From: Maribacter flavus
Lineage (GTDB): Bacteria; Bacteroidota; Bacteroidia; Flavobacteriales; Flavobacteriaceae
Length of the DNA: 64,000 bases
Assembly (NCBI RefSeq): GCF_008386635.1
Contig: NZ_VUOE01000001.1
Coordinates: 744,001 to 808,000 of the forward strand
Direction: 5' to 3'
Shown here: piece by piece, positions 53,980-63,029 of the stretch
How the letters are laid out: each line of letters begins with the position of its first letter
Position numbering within the stretch: the first letter of the stretch is position 1
The notes under the pieces: generated by a model
What the model saw: the letters and a program-made list of their open reading frames with translations, nothing else
Database searches by the model: none
Told to the model about the DNA's origin: nothing
Made by a program: the position numbers and the translations under genes

Positions 53980-55943
53980 AAAAGAAAAAAGTAAACTTAC
54001 GGGATTTAGACCCGAAAGAACATCAAGGTGAGCACAGTCACGATGACGGACATAACCATAGCAGTGCCGCAGAGGTATCCAATTTTAAGACCTACTTGCC
54101 CGCCATTTTCAGCTTTTTAATGCTGATTACGGGCATTGCCATAGATTATTTCGATACGTTCCCATTCTTCAGGGGCTGGGTGCGGATTATTTGGTACACT
54201 GTAGCTTACATTCCCGTTGGGTTTCCTGTAATTAAAGAAGGCTGGAACAGTATCAGGAACGGTGATTTCTTTACGGAATTTTTCTTGATGTCCATTGCCA
54301 CCTTGGGGGCATTTGCCATAGGCGAATATCCCGAGGGTGTGGCCGTAATGCTATTTTATGCCGTGGGCGAACTCTTCCAGAACGCTGCGGTAAATAGGGC
54401 GAAGGGAAATATAAAGGCACTTTTGGATGCGCGACCCGATGAAGCATTGGTTTATAGAAATGAGGATTTTGTTTCGGTCAATCCCGAAACGGTCGAGATT
54501 GGTGAAAGAATTCAGGTTCGCGTAGGCGAAAAAATTCCTTTGGACGGCATTTTACTTTCAGAAAAAGCATCGCTGAACACGGCTGCCATTACCGGTGAAA
54601 GCAAACCCGATACCATTGCCAAGAGCGAAAAAATCTATGCAGGAAGCATCAACTTGGATGGGGTCATTGAAGTAAAGACTACCAAAGAATTTAAGGACAG
54701 TTCCATCGCCCGAATCTTGGATATGGTTCAGAACGCTACCGCCCGAAAATCTAAAACGGAGCTGTTCATTAGAAAATTCGCCAGAATTTATACACCCATC
54801 GTGGTTTTCCTTGCCATCGGACTGACGTTTTTGCCCTATTTCTTCGTGGACGATTATGTGTTTAGGGATTGGCTCTACCGCGCTCTGATTTTCTTGGTAA
54901 TTTCCTGTCCCTGTGCCTTGGTCATATCCATTCCCTTGGGCTATTTTGGCGGATTAGGTGCGGCATCCCGCAACGGGATTTTGTTCAAAGGTGCGTCCTT
55001 TCTCGATGCGATTACCAAGGTAAATACCGTGGTAATGGACAAAACGGGTACAGTTACCAAAGGGGTCTTCAAGATTAAGGAAGTGGTCAATAAATCCAAT
55101 TTTGCAGAAGCGGAATTTATGCAATACCTGATGGCGATGGAAAAACAATCCACCCATCCCATTGCAAAAGCGATACTGGAATATAAGGCCGATGGTGCCG
55201 ATTTTGAAGCAACCGAAGTTTCCGAAGTTGCTGGAAAGGGACTGAAAGGTACGGTCAATGGAAAGCAGGTATTAGTGGGCAATAAAGCTTTGATGGTTTC
55301 TAATAGCATCGAAGTTCCCTCTGAGACCGATACTATAGTCGAATCCATAGTAATGGTAGCCATCGACGGAAAGTTTGCCGGATATGTAACCATTGCCGAT
55401 GAACTGAAGGAAGATGCACACCAAGCCATCAATCAGATACGAGAAGCGGGTATCTCTAAAATCATAATGCTCTCGGGCGACAAGGATTCCATTACCCAAC
55501 AGGTGTCTGAAGAATTGAATATCGATTGGGCGAAAGGTGGTCTGCTACCGGAAGATAAACTGAACGAAGTCGAGAAACTCAAAAAACAACCTTATACGAC
55601 TGTAGCCTTTATGGGCGATGGCATCAATGATGCGCCCGTACTTGCTGCAAGCGATGTAGGTATCGCAATGGGCGGTTTGGGAAGCGATGTCGCCATCGAA
55701 ACCGCAGATGTCATCATTCAGACCGACCAACCGAGCAAGATTGCCAGGGCGGTCAAAATCGGTCGTTCCACCCGTAGGATTGTCTGGCAGAATATCGGTC
55801 TGGCCTTTGGGGTAAAGGTTGTCGTCCTTATCCTTGGTGCAGGTGGTTTGGCCACGATGTGGGAAGCGGTTTTTGCCGATGTTGGGGTAGCATTATTGGC
55901 AATCTTTAATGCTGTGCGGTTGCAGAAAAAGAGGTGGGAATGA
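53976..55943 (+). CDS. Zinc/cadmium/lead-type P1B ATPase (ZntA/CadA-like)
   Basis: 655 aa. Instead of an HMA domain the N-terminus has a short His/Asp-rich tail (EHQGEHSHDDGHNHSS). TM region with C311-P-C313 (SCPCALVISIPLGYFGG), the DKTGT phosphorylation site, the HP motif STHPIAKA and GDGINDAPVLA. PLGYFGG after CPC and a Lys/Asp pair near the end of the TM part (GVKVVVL, FADVGVALLAIFNA) mark the zinc/cadmium-exporting subgroup. Expressed with DUF3703 and probably controlled by the Fur-type operator upstream. Confidence 0.93.
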   Translation: MKKKKVNLRDLDPKEHQGEHSHDDGHNHSSAAEVSNFKTYLPAIFSFLMLITGIAIDYFDTFPFFRGWVRIIWYTVAYIPVGFPVIKEGWNSIRNGDFFTEFFLMSIATLGAFAIGEYPEGVAVMLFYAVGELFQNAAVNRAKGNIKALLDARPDEALVYRNEDFVSVNPETVEIGERIQVRVGEKIPLDGILLSEKASLNTAAITGESKPDTIAKSEKIYAGSINLDGVIEVKTTKEFKDSSIARILDMVQNATARKSKTELFIRKFARIYTPIVVFLAIGLTFLPYFFVDDYVFRDWLYRALIFLVISCPCALVISIPLGYFGGLGAASRNGILFKGASFLDAITKVNTVVMDKTGTVTKGVFKIKEVVNKSNFAEAEFMQYLMAMEKQSTHPIAKAILEYKADGADFEATEVSEVAGKGLKGTVNGKQVLVGNKALMVSNSIEVPSETDTIVESIVMVAIDGKFAGYVTIADELKEDAHQAINQIREAGISKIIMLSGDKDSITQQVSEELNIDWAKGGLLPEDKLNEVEKLKKQPYTTVAFMGDGINDAPVLAASDVGIAMGGLGSDVAIETADVIIQTDQPSKIARAVKIGRSTRRIVWQNIGLAFGVKVVVLILGAGGLATMWEAVFADVGVALLAIFNAVRLQKKRWE

Positions 55944-56030
55944 TATTCTTTCCAAGTCTTTAATGCGATGTTATTTAATATTTACCGTTAAAAATCTGCT
56001 ATCTTTATAGGTCACAACAAGTCCTATTTT

Positions 56031-56519
56031 ATGATACATATTCTTACAACAGGCGGCACCATCGAAGGACTGGATTATGTGGACGGAAAAGGTGTAACCC
56101 AATCAAATGTCACGATTCAAGGTTTTCTTGAGAAAGCCAATGTTGATTTTGATTACACCATCGAAAGTGTGTTCAAAAAGGATAGCAGGGTCGTCACAGA
56201 TGAGGACAGAGCGCAGTTGGTTTGCAAGATTAAGGAATCTGCTGCGACAAAGATTTTGATAACTCACGGTACTTTCACAATGGAAGATACCGCAAAATAT
56301 ATCGGAAAACTCAACCTGAATAAAACCATCGTACTGGTTGGGTCTTTCATTTTAGGTTCATCTGCAGAGACAGATGCACCGTTTAATTTAGGCTATGCAC
56401 TAAGCTCATTACAGCTTCTAAAACCGGATGTTTATATTGCTATGAACGGACAGATTTTCAATTGGAACAACGTTTCAAAGAATTTAGAAACCAACAAATT
56501 TGAGCGCAATGACCAGTAA
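56031..56519 (+). CDS. Asparaginase N-terminal-domain protein (short)
   Basis: 162 aa. The start ILTTGGTIEG is the asparaginase catalytic loop with the nucleophilic Thr, and LITHGTFTMEDTAKYI corresponds to the second Thr-Asp motif (here HGT-x-x-MED). It matches only the first domain of a normal asparaginase, but the length is typical of small stand-alone proteins seen in Bacteroidota elements. It is 5 bp from the 7TM-LuxR gene. Substrate unknown; it might act on a small amide signal. Confidence 0.8.
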   Translation: MIHILTTGGTIEGLDYVDGKGVTQSNVTIQGFLEKANVDFDYTIESVFKKDSRVVTDEDRAQLVCKIKESAATKILITHGTFTMEDTAKYIGKLNLNKTIVLVGSFILGSSAETDAPFNLGYALSSLQLLKPDVYIAMNGQIFNWNNVSKNLETNKFERNDQ

Positions 56520-56524
56520 AGTAA

Positions 56525-57439
56525 ATGTTCGGCACGTCAATACATTGGACAACTTTCTTTTATCTTTTAATAGATACGGTCATTGTATTGCTCACTTTTT
56601 ACTTTTCAAGAAGGAATACACGAAGTAGCCTTCGACGGTTTTTATATCTCGGCATACTTTTCATTACGTACAATGCCACGGGTGGATTTTTACCCATCTA
56701 TAACTTTCCGGGACCATTCATCCTTCAATATATAATTACGTATGGTGTGGCCATTGCATTATGCGTTTACATTGTTTACTACCTCTATAAAGAATATGAC
56801 ATCGTCGTATTGAAATTCAACTCATCTATTAAAAATCTCGCATTTTTAGCGAGTGGCAGCTATGTTGTTCTTTTTTTGATGCCCTATTTTTTGACAGACT
56901 CTTTGGATGCGGCTCGCTTTCTTTTTACTATTCCAATATCCTTAATAGCATTTATATTTCTCATCATCTTTTACAGGCGTATTTCGAATCCGAGCAATCC
57001 GAATGCCTTTATTTTAAGGCGAAACAAATTGTCTATGGTGAGCGTAGCGAGTATAGCCCTGTTGCCCATTTGCACCGTGATAGGCGATTATCAATGGATA
57101 ACTTTTACCGTAATGAATTTGGCCTTCTTTGCCATTACAGCGATTGAGGTAGATAGGTATCTATACTTTTTGGAAAACAATACCCGAATGTATGAAGTGT
57201 TTGCCCTTAAGAAAAAACAGCGCGAGGAATCCGTAGAGCGCAAAATTATATATGAGGATTTGACACGGCGGGAAATTGAAGTTGCGCTATCCATTCTTAG
57301 CAATCTTAGTTATAAGAAAATTGCCGAGGAACTTTTCATAGCCGAAAGCACGGTATCAAAACACGCCTCAAACATCTTCAAGAAAACGGGTGTGAAGAAC
57401 CGTCGTGAATTCTTAAAGCGATTTCGCAAAAAAAGATAA
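56525..57439 (+). CDS. Seven-TM protein with C-terminal LuxR-type HTH
   Basis: 304 aa. Seven hydrophobic helices (about 6-26, 40-60, 66-90, 100-122, 128-150, 168-190 and 195-218) are followed by a short coil and a LuxR/GerE helix-turn-helix (about 243-298: DLTRREIEVALSILSNLSYKKI, ESTVSKHASNIFKKTGV). This is a membrane-bound transcription regulator; the signal is unknown. It is 5 bp after the asparaginase-like gene. Two CCGTA-N6-TACGG dyads lie right after it. Confidence 0.87.
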   Translation: MFGTSIHWTTFFYLLIDTVIVLLTFYFSRRNTRSSLRRFLYLGILFITYNATGGFLPIYNFPGPFILQYIITYGVAIALCVYIVYYLYKEYDIVVLKFNSSIKNLAFLASGSYVVLFLMPYFLTDSLDAARFLFTIPISLIAFIFLIIFYRRISNPSNPNAFILRRNKLSMVSVASIALLPICTVIGDYQWITFTVMNLAFFAITAIEVDRYLYFLENNTRMYEVFALKKKQREESVERKIIYEDLTRREIEVALSILSNLSYKKIAEELFIAESTVSKHASNIFKKTGVKNRREFLKRFRKKR

Positions 57440-57489
57440 TTAAATTTCCTCTCTAAAGACCTAAGCATATTCAGTGTCTCACAGGGTTT

Positions 57490-57527
57490 CCGTAGAAAAA
57501 TACGGCTCGTTCCGTAATTAAATACGG
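57490..57527. promoter_or_regulatory. Tandem CCGTA-N6-TACGG dyads before rteC
   Basis: Two 16-bp inverted repeats, at 57490-57505 and 57512-57527, have identical arms (CCGTA/TACGG) and a 22-bp period, that is about two helical turns. They lie 188 bp before rteC. Related arms recur at 58598-58620 and 58736-58748. Confidence 0.65.
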
Positions 57528-57714
57528 TAAGTTTTCCTTGTACGTTTACGAAGTAAAATTATTTTAGTGAGAGTTCCATAAAATACACCAATGAACCACA
57601 AATTAAATGACCTGTGGCATTCATTTATATCATTTTGCAGGACTATGATATCATCTAACCAACCGCATCAACTAAATCCCATTTCTATGGTTTCATATCA
57701 AAATACACCTGCTT

Positions 57715-58551
57715 ATGGACTTTCAATTATTAACACAGCGACTAAAAAAAGAACTTGATGATATAAAACTTCAAAACGAGAGCATCCGTGAAAGGGCACA
57801 CCGTTCCATTGGGCTCTGCCGTGATTCATTAAGCACACTTAAAAAAGAGGTCCTGTCGCAAGGCTTCAAATCCATTCAAGACGAAATCCATTTTTTTAAA
57901 GTAACCAAACAAGTCCCTCTCGTTGAGTTAATCTACTATTCCGAAATCCATTCGTTTGAAATCCAGTTCCCGAAAATCGACTTAAAAAGTCAGCTTAAAT
58001 CCATCAAAAAGAAAAGCAACAAACTCAATCGATTCTTTCTCTATAATTTGGACTACGGAAGATACATTGAATCAGGGCAGACGCATTTTGATAAAGAATA
58101 TTATACTCGTGATTATCTCAATGGGTATCATATCACACTTTCCAAATTCTATTTTCAAGACCCGGAATTTTGCACAGCACGAGATATGTTGCTCGGCAAA
58201 TACAATGCCTACAAGTCCCTGACCAAATATTTAGTGGACAAGCAGAACAGATTGAAGAACGGGCTGAACAGAAATGAGATTTCCTTATCTCACACCGAAA
58301 AAATGCATTGGCCGTTTAGCAATACAGACTATGTGGAACTCATTTATGCGCTTCACGCAAAAGGGCTTGGCGCTAAAAACAATCTGAGCATTGTTAAAAT
58401 TTCAGATTATTTAAGCCAGATTTTCGATGTTGAGCCGAAAGACATCTATAAAACCTATCAAGACATTAAATACAGGAAAAAAAGCCGAACCCTTTTCCTC
58501 GATGAGCTGTCCACTTCCCTTCTTTCTGAAATGGATAAAAGCGAGAAATAA
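57715..58551 (+). CDS. rteC: RteC-family protein
   Basis: 278 aa. Helix-rich with an N-terminal coiled region (LKKELDDIKLQNESIRERA) and the RteC-like core (FFLYNLDYGRYIESGQTHFDKEYYTRDY, WPFSNTDYVELIYALHAKG, SRTLFLDELSTSLL). In CTnDOT-type elements RteC activates the excision operon. It stands upstream of the excisionase-like gene at 58873, as expected. No rteA/rteB two-component genes are seen in this window. Confidence 0.88.
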   Translation: MDFQLLTQRLKKELDDIKLQNESIRERAHRSIGLCRDSLSTLKKEVLSQGFKSIQDEIHFFKVTKQVPLVELIYYSEIHSFEIQFPKIDLKSQLKSIKKKSNKLNRFFLYNLDYGRYIESGQTHFDKEYYTRDYLNGYHITLSKFYFQDPEFCTARDMLLGKYNAYKSLTKYLVDKQNRLKNGLNRNEISLSHTEKMHWPFSNTDYVELIYALHAKGLGAKNNLSIVKISDYLSQIFDVEPKDIYKTYQDIKYRKKSRTLFLDELSTSLLSEMDKSEK

Positions 58552-58597
58552 TCACTTATAGCAACGGTTTATCCATCAAATCAAAATGTTAAAAAAG

Positions 58598-58620
58598 ACC
58601 GTAGTGCGGTTGACCTACGG
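58598..58620. promoter_or_regulatory. CCGTA-type dyad / hairpin after rteC
   Basis: ACCGTAG and CTACGGT form a 7-bp stem followed by GTTTTGGTTTT, so it may be the rteC terminator. The first arm also holds ACCGTAGTGCGGT, one base away from the palindrome at 58736. The interval 58552-58872 has no other gene. Confidence 0.5.
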
Positions 58621-58735
58621 TGTTTTGGTTTTCAGCGTATTGCTCATTTAATGTTAATCATTTTATAGATAGAATTTCGAAGTCACACTCTCAAATACCT
58701 TCAAAACACCCCAAATTTCAAGATGTTAAATTTTC

Positions 58736-58748
58736 ACCGTAGTACGGT
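58736..58748. promoter_or_regulatory. ACCGTAGTACGGT palindrome upstream of the xis-like gene
   Basis: A perfect odd palindrome (ACCGTA-G-TACGGT), 124 bp before the HTH gene at 58873. It repeats the arms of the dyads before rteC and is a candidate binding site for RteC or the element's HTH protein. Confidence 0.55.
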
Positions 58749-58872
58749 CGTACTGGGGAAGAAAATCCAGTAATCCACAGCAAATTTGTAGAACGAAAGT
58801 CAAATCGGGTTAAGGGCTATCATTAAAAATTTTAAACCTATGATAGTCCTTTTCTTTTAAAATCGTTCTATT

Positions 58873-59157
58873 ATGCCGACAAGTATTATCACCACAGACG
58901 ACCTTCGGGAATTCAAAATGGAATTGCTCGATGACATCAAAAATTTATTGTCCAAACAGGCTTCTGGAAAAATCAAGAAATATCTTAAATCTTCCGAAGT
59001 AATGGATTTGCTTCAAGTGAGTCCGGGAACACTTCAGAACCTTCGCATCAATGGCACCTTGCCATACACTAAGGTAGGCGGAATCATCTATTATGATGCC
59101 GAGGAAATTCAAAAGGTAATGGATGCCAACCGTGTGCACCACGGGTTAAATTCCTGA
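58873..59157 (+). CDS. Excisionase-like helix-turn-helix protein
   Basis: 94 aa. A MerR/Xis-type HTH is visible from about residue 35: YLKSSEVMDLLQVSPGTLQN, then GTLPYTKVGGIIYYDAEEIQKVM, the standard recognition wing. The N-terminal 30 residues may form a coil. In Bacteroidota conjugative elements such genes lie between rteC and the replication genes and take part in excision. It is followed 4 bp later by the replication gene. Confidence 0.85.
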   Translation: MPTSIITTDDLREFKMELLDDIKNLLSKQASGKIKKYLKSSEVMDLLQVSPGTLQNLRINGTLPYTKVGGIIYYDAEEIQKVMDANRVHHGLNS

Positions 59158-59161
59158 AACT

Positions 59162-59914
59162 ATGAACTACATAAAGCTACTCAACGCGGCTTTTGAAACG
59201 TTCTATTTTGATGACCGCCTAAATCCTACCCATATCAGTCTGTATATGGCGCTGTTCCAGGAATGGAACAGTTGCCGCTTTATGGACGAATTCTATGTAA
59301 ACCGCAGGGAATTGATGCGCGTGGCCAAAATTGGATCAAAATCTACCTACCATCGTTGCATAACAGAGCTTCACTCGTGGGAATACCTATCCTACTTTCC
59401 ATCCAATAATCCGTATAAGGGCAGTAAAATCAAGATGTCCATTATCGGTACAAGTGATGAACCAGCTACGGGACAGTACAATCCCATTTTGGAACAGCTT
59501 GCGGAACAGTACTATCCCAGAGGTGTACCGCTTGAGGGACACCACCATCCCAAAAATGGACAGGAAGTGTACCAACGCCGTCCCATAGGTGGACAAGCAT
59601 TGGTATCTAATACAAACAATATCAAACAAGAAAACTACATAAAACAGCCAAAGGACTGTCTGGCTGTCGTTGATTTTTTTGAAGAAAAGAATTTTGATAA
59701 AGCTGAAGCTGAAAAGTTTTACCAGCACTACGCTGAACGAGATTGGCAAACAGGCGATGGCGAACCGATTCGCTATTGGCGAGCTGTGGCCATCAATTGG
59801 ATGGACAGAACCGAATTATTTGAGTCAGAAAACAAGCCAAAGAAAAAACAACCGTCCCAAATCAAGGACAACTTGCGAACCACTAAAACAAAAGACTATG
59901 GGCAACCCCTCTAA
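59162..59914 (+). CDS. Element replication protein with winged-helix N-terminus
   Basis: 250 aa. N-terminal helix-turn-helix-like region (about 20-85: NPTHISLYMALFQEWNSCRF, ISKSTYHRCI-like GSKSTYHRCITEL) and a C-terminal part with DFFEEKNFDKAEAEKFYQHY and AVAINWMDRTELF, which looks like the DnaD-type C-terminal motif. With the DnaC-like ATPase that follows it may load a helicase or start element replication. It overlaps the ATPase gene by 17 bp. Confidence 0.72.
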   Translation: MNYIKLLNAAFETFYFDDRLNPTHISLYMALFQEWNSCRFMDEFYVNRRELMRVAKIGSKSTYHRCITELHSWEYLSYFPSNNPYKGSKIKMSIIGTSDEPATGQYNPILEQLAEQYYPRGVPLEGHHHPKNGQEVYQRRPIGGQALVSNTNNIKQENYIKQPKDCLAVVDFFEEKNFDKAEAEKFYQHYAERDWQTGDGEPIRYWRAVAINWMDRTELFESENKPKKKQPSQIKDNLRTTKTKDYGQPL

Positions 59915-60560
59915 AATCACCGAAGGCGGCGTGGAATATTCGCTGGGCAAGTTTGATGGAAAGAGTGTTCTCTATGACTTCCCGAAAATCTTAATCTACC
60001 TGAATGCCAAGGGCAAATTGTTGTTTGGTAAAAAGTTTAGGATTTATGATGAGGACAAGGGCATTCTGTTGAAGCTCTGTTCCTATTTCATCAAGGACAA
60101 GGAAAACTGCGAAAAATATGAAATTGATGTCGAGAAGGGTATTCTACTTTCCGGACCTGTTGGTTGTGGAAAAACCAGTTTGATGAAATTGTTGCGCCAT
60201 ATTGTGCCTTTACAACGCCCTTATGAAATGATTCCCTGCCGGAATGTAACCTTTAGTTTCAACCACTTGGGCTTTAAAACGGTTGAGGAATACGGCAATA
60301 CAAAATTCTACTGCTTTGATGATTTGGGCGTTGAGCCATTTGGTCGTTTCTACGGAAAGGATCTCAATGTGATGGGCGAAGTGCTACTCTCACGATATGA
60401 ACTATACCTTGATACCAAACGGAAAATAAAGACCCACGCCACCACAAACCTCAATGCAGAAGAACTGGAAGAACGATACGGCAACCGCGTTCGTAGCCGG
60501 ATGCGGGAACTCTTTAACTTGATTGCTTTTGAAAAAGGGGCTGTGGATAAGAGGAAATGA
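59898..60560 (+). CDS. DnaC-like AAA+ ATPase
   Basis: 220 aa from the ATG at 59898 (MGNPSKITEGG); longer in-frame readings run through the previous gene in another frame and have no sense. Walker A SGPVGCGKTS (about 88-97), Walker B FYCFDDLG (about 135-142) and an arginine-finger region (RYGNRVRSRMRELF). It resembles helicase loaders found in Bacteroidota elements. It ends 9 bp before the convergent CD-NTase gene. Confidence 0.83.
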   Translation: MGNPSKITEGGVEYSLGKFDGKSVLYDFPKILIYLNAKGKLLFGKKFRIYDEDKGILLKLCSYFIKDKENCEKYEIDVEKGILLSGPVGCGKTSLMKLLRHIVPLQRPYEMIPCRNVTFSFNHLGFKTVEEYGNTKFYCFDDLGVEPFGRFYGKDLNVMGEVLLSRYELYLDTKRKIKTHATTNLNAEELEERYGNRVRSRMRELFNLIAFEKGAVDKRK

Positions 60561-60569
60561 GCGGACAAT

Positions 60570-62201
60570 CTAGTGCTTGACTTCATCTGCTAACCACACA
60601 CCATATTTTTTCCAAAGTTCATACATTATAAGCCATTCTGATATCCAAGGCATAACATCCACAAAATTCAAGTCCAAATGTGGTGATAAATCTTTGGGAT
60701 AGTAAAGGCACAAACTATTTCCAGGATATAGATGTGGTGTTTTACCAAACTTGATTTGACTATCATTTAGCACATAAACCCTTTCTTTTCGCCCTTGCCT
60801 ATTGATATCATACTCGACAAGAATCTCATATTCTTTTTTGCATCCATTGGGTTTGATTTTTCCTTTTCCCAACAATTTTCCATCGGTGATGACAGTTTTA
60901 AGCCAAGGAAAATGTTTATTTAAATAGTCTTTTTGGATATATGCTGCAACATAGTTCCTCTGTATATCCTTTTTACCCGAATTCAAATTTAATTCTACAC
61001 CACCATAGTTTCTATTAGGCTTGCTCGGGTAGCCTGAATCTCTAGAAATTCTTCCTCGGTCGTCAACATAACTTTTACCAGACAATAAAGTAAGACCTGC
61101 TTTTTCTAATTCATTTTTACCATTTCCAGATAAGTTGTCTAGTTGAGACTTTAAAATGGTTTTAGTTGTTGTACTGCCAAACAAGTCTTCCGCAACACTA
61201 AAGTTCCCATTTTTTAACTGCTCCCATTTTTCTTTATAGCTCCTAACAAAACTGATGAATTGAGTATAGTATTCTTTGTCCTTATCCCACTTTTCAGTAA
61301 AGTCCTCATCTTCATTTACTGGATTTAAAACCTTAATCCTTTTATAGACTCCACTACTTTCAAAAAGCTTTTCATAGCTAGTGTAGCGCTCTAAAATCCT
61401 ATTGAGTGTATTATCAATTGTTTCATAAATCGATGCCTCACCTTGGTATAATTCTCCGAAAATTGTAGTCAATACGATACTTGATGTTTTGTGTTTTGGT
61501 TTTTTCTCAAAGAAAATATCTCTGTATCGTTTAGTAAGCTGTACAGCACGTTTTAGCGGCTCTTTTTCATAGATGTTCTCGTCTGGTAATTCCTCCTGTT
61601 CAGCCTTCGCTTCAGATAGGGTAACATAATCAGTAAATGCTTTTCGCAACAATAATGGCTCTCGGACATCTTCGGCTTTATCCGTAAACCATTTAGCATA
61701 TCCCTTTGGAAAAGAAGAAGTCCAAGATGCAAGTTCTCGGTCGGGTACCATAATTTTATCTTCGAAAGGAATGATTATGCAACCAGGCAAAATATCTAAA
61801 TGAAAATCCCCAGCGTAATTTATTCTTGCGCACCTATTCTTTTTTAGAAGTTTTGGCCTATAAACCTCATTGCTTGTGAAAACACGTATTAGGTGATTGT
61901 AAATCTCTGAAGAGGTGTAGTTCCTGTACGAATCCTTAATTTGAACCACAATATCCAAATCAAATTCATCCTTTCCTATTGGCTTTGTTGTTGTTCCTAT
62001 GGCTTTTGAGCCTTGCGGGTAAACCACAAAATCAACCTTAGAGAAAAACACTGGGTCTGCTTTTAAAACATCATAGATGGCATTGTAGGCAGTCTCCATC
62101 TTATTTGACCTTGTTTCGTCAAGCTCGAGAGACTCAGCAAGTCTTGCCAATAAGTCCTCTCGCTGAAAGCCATTTCTATATAAGTAATCTTGAAAATTCA
62201 T
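60570..62201 (-). CDS. CBASS CD-NTase with a C-terminal E2-like (Cap2-like) domain
   Basis: 543 aa. Residues 1 to about 390 are a cGAS/DncV-like nucleotidyltransferase: G64-S65 (QGSKAIGT), D81-L-D83 and the third catalytic D136 (FHLDILPG). It should make a cyclic oligonucleotide after phage infection. Residues about 400-543 look like the stand-alone E2-like protein of short type II CBASS: YEILVEYD strands, PHLYPGNSLCLYYP with H490 and candidate catalytic C498, then PWISEWLIMYELW. A CD-NTase fused to its E2-like partner would be unusual. It is the last gene of a minus-strand operon and is 0 bp from the 2TM gene. Confidence 0.85.
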   Translation of the reverse strand: MNFQDYLYRNGFQREDLLARLAESLELDETRSNKMETAYNAIYDVLKADPVFFSKVDFVVYPQGSKAIGTTTKPIGKDEFDLDIVVQIKDSYRNYTSSEIYNHLIRVFTSNEVYRPKLLKKNRCARINYAGDFHLDILPGCIIIPFEDKIMVPDRELASWTSSFPKGYAKWFTDKAEDVREPLLLRKAFTDYVTLSEAKAEQEELPDENIYEKEPLKRAVQLTKRYRDIFFEKKPKHKTSSIVLTTIFGELYQGEASIYETIDNTLNRILERYTSYEKLFESSGVYKRIKVLNPVNEDEDFTEKWDKDKEYYTQFISFVRSYKEKWEQLKNGNFSVAEDLFGSTTTKTILKSQLDNLSGNGKNELEKAGLTLLSGKSYVDDRGRISRDSGYPSKPNRNYGGVELNLNSGKKDIQRNYVAAYIQKDYLNKHFPWLKTVITDGKLLGKGKIKPNGCKKEYEILVEYDINRQGRKERVYVLNDSQIKFGKTPHLYPGNSLCLYYPKDLSPHLDLNFVDVMPWISEWLIMYELWKKYGVWLADEVKH

Positions 62202-63029
62202 TTACGATATGTATTTTGCGTGTTGTCCTATTCTTGTTTTATGTTCGTTAAAGCATTCTTTTTTTATGTCATCTTCACTAACAAAGGCATACTTCTCATT
62301 AAATGAGCTGCTTTTTAATAGTTTTTTAAATTCCTTTAACTGCTTTGTATTTAGTTCAATCTGGAAAATATCGTAAATCAAAGTATGATACTCTTCATCC
62401 TTAAAGCGTGTTTGTTTGCACAGGATGTTCTCCTCAGTCCCGAGGTATTCTGCTCTAATAGATTTGAAATTAGTAGCACTTAAAATTTGAGTTTCAACCA
62501 ATTCTTCCGAAAATTCTCGCCATACCCCAGTTTCCCTGTCCTTTCGAGAATAGAACCAACTGATAATTTTTGGGACGAATTTTGCGCTTACAAAAAACCG
62601 TAGGTCTTTAGGGTTCTTTCCATCCGCGTTCGGGGCTGCCTTCCAGTCCTTGTATAAATCCTTATTACCAACTAATTTATATACACCTCCAACTGGCTGA
62701 TATTGATTAATCTTACCACCCTTGACCAAAAAATACTTTTCGTCTCCTGGTATTTTAATTCTGAGTAAGTAACTTAGAGATACGTATACTTTTTTGTTTG
62801 GAATTAAAAGGAAACACCTTAAGGCAATCCAAAAGTATTTCCCATGTGCTTTAACGATTTCTATAATACCTGTAAAGCATCCGATTACAACTGCGAAGGC
62901 TGCTGTTACCAAAATTTCTTTGTGAAAATCGTTTGCACCCTCTAAATACAGATAACGATATGACAAATAGCTAATTGCTACAAGAAATCCGATTAGGTAA
63001 AACAAAAAGCGTCTAAGTACTTTATTCAT
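62202..63029 (-). CDS. CBASS-associated two-TM NUDIX-like protein (Cap16-like)
   Basis: 275 aa. Two N-terminal TM helices (about 8-26 and 38-57) are followed by a soluble domain with QPVGGVYKL (about 111-119) and R171-E-F-S-E-E176, which fits the core of a NUDIX box (RExxEE). The plan 2TM plus NUDIX-like is that of the CBASS effector Cap16, where nucleotide binding is thought to trigger membrane damage. The gene overlaps its upstream neighbour by 8 bp and abuts the CD-NTase. Likely the effector; whether it hydrolyses anything is unclear. Confidence 0.75.
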   Translation of the reverse strand: MNKVLRRFLFYLIGFLVAISYLSYRYLYLEGANDFHKEILVTAAFAVVIGCFTGIIEIVKAHGKYFWIALRCFLLIPNKKVYVSLSYLLRIKIPGDEKYFLVKGGKINQYQPVGGVYKLVGNKDLYKDWKAAPNADGKNPKDLRFFVSAKFVPKIISWFYSRKDRETGVWREFSEELVETQILSATNFKSIRAEYLGTEENILCKQTRFKDEEYHTLIYDIFQIELNTKQLKEFKKLLKSSSFNEKYAFVSEDDIKKECFNEHKTRIGQHAKYIS

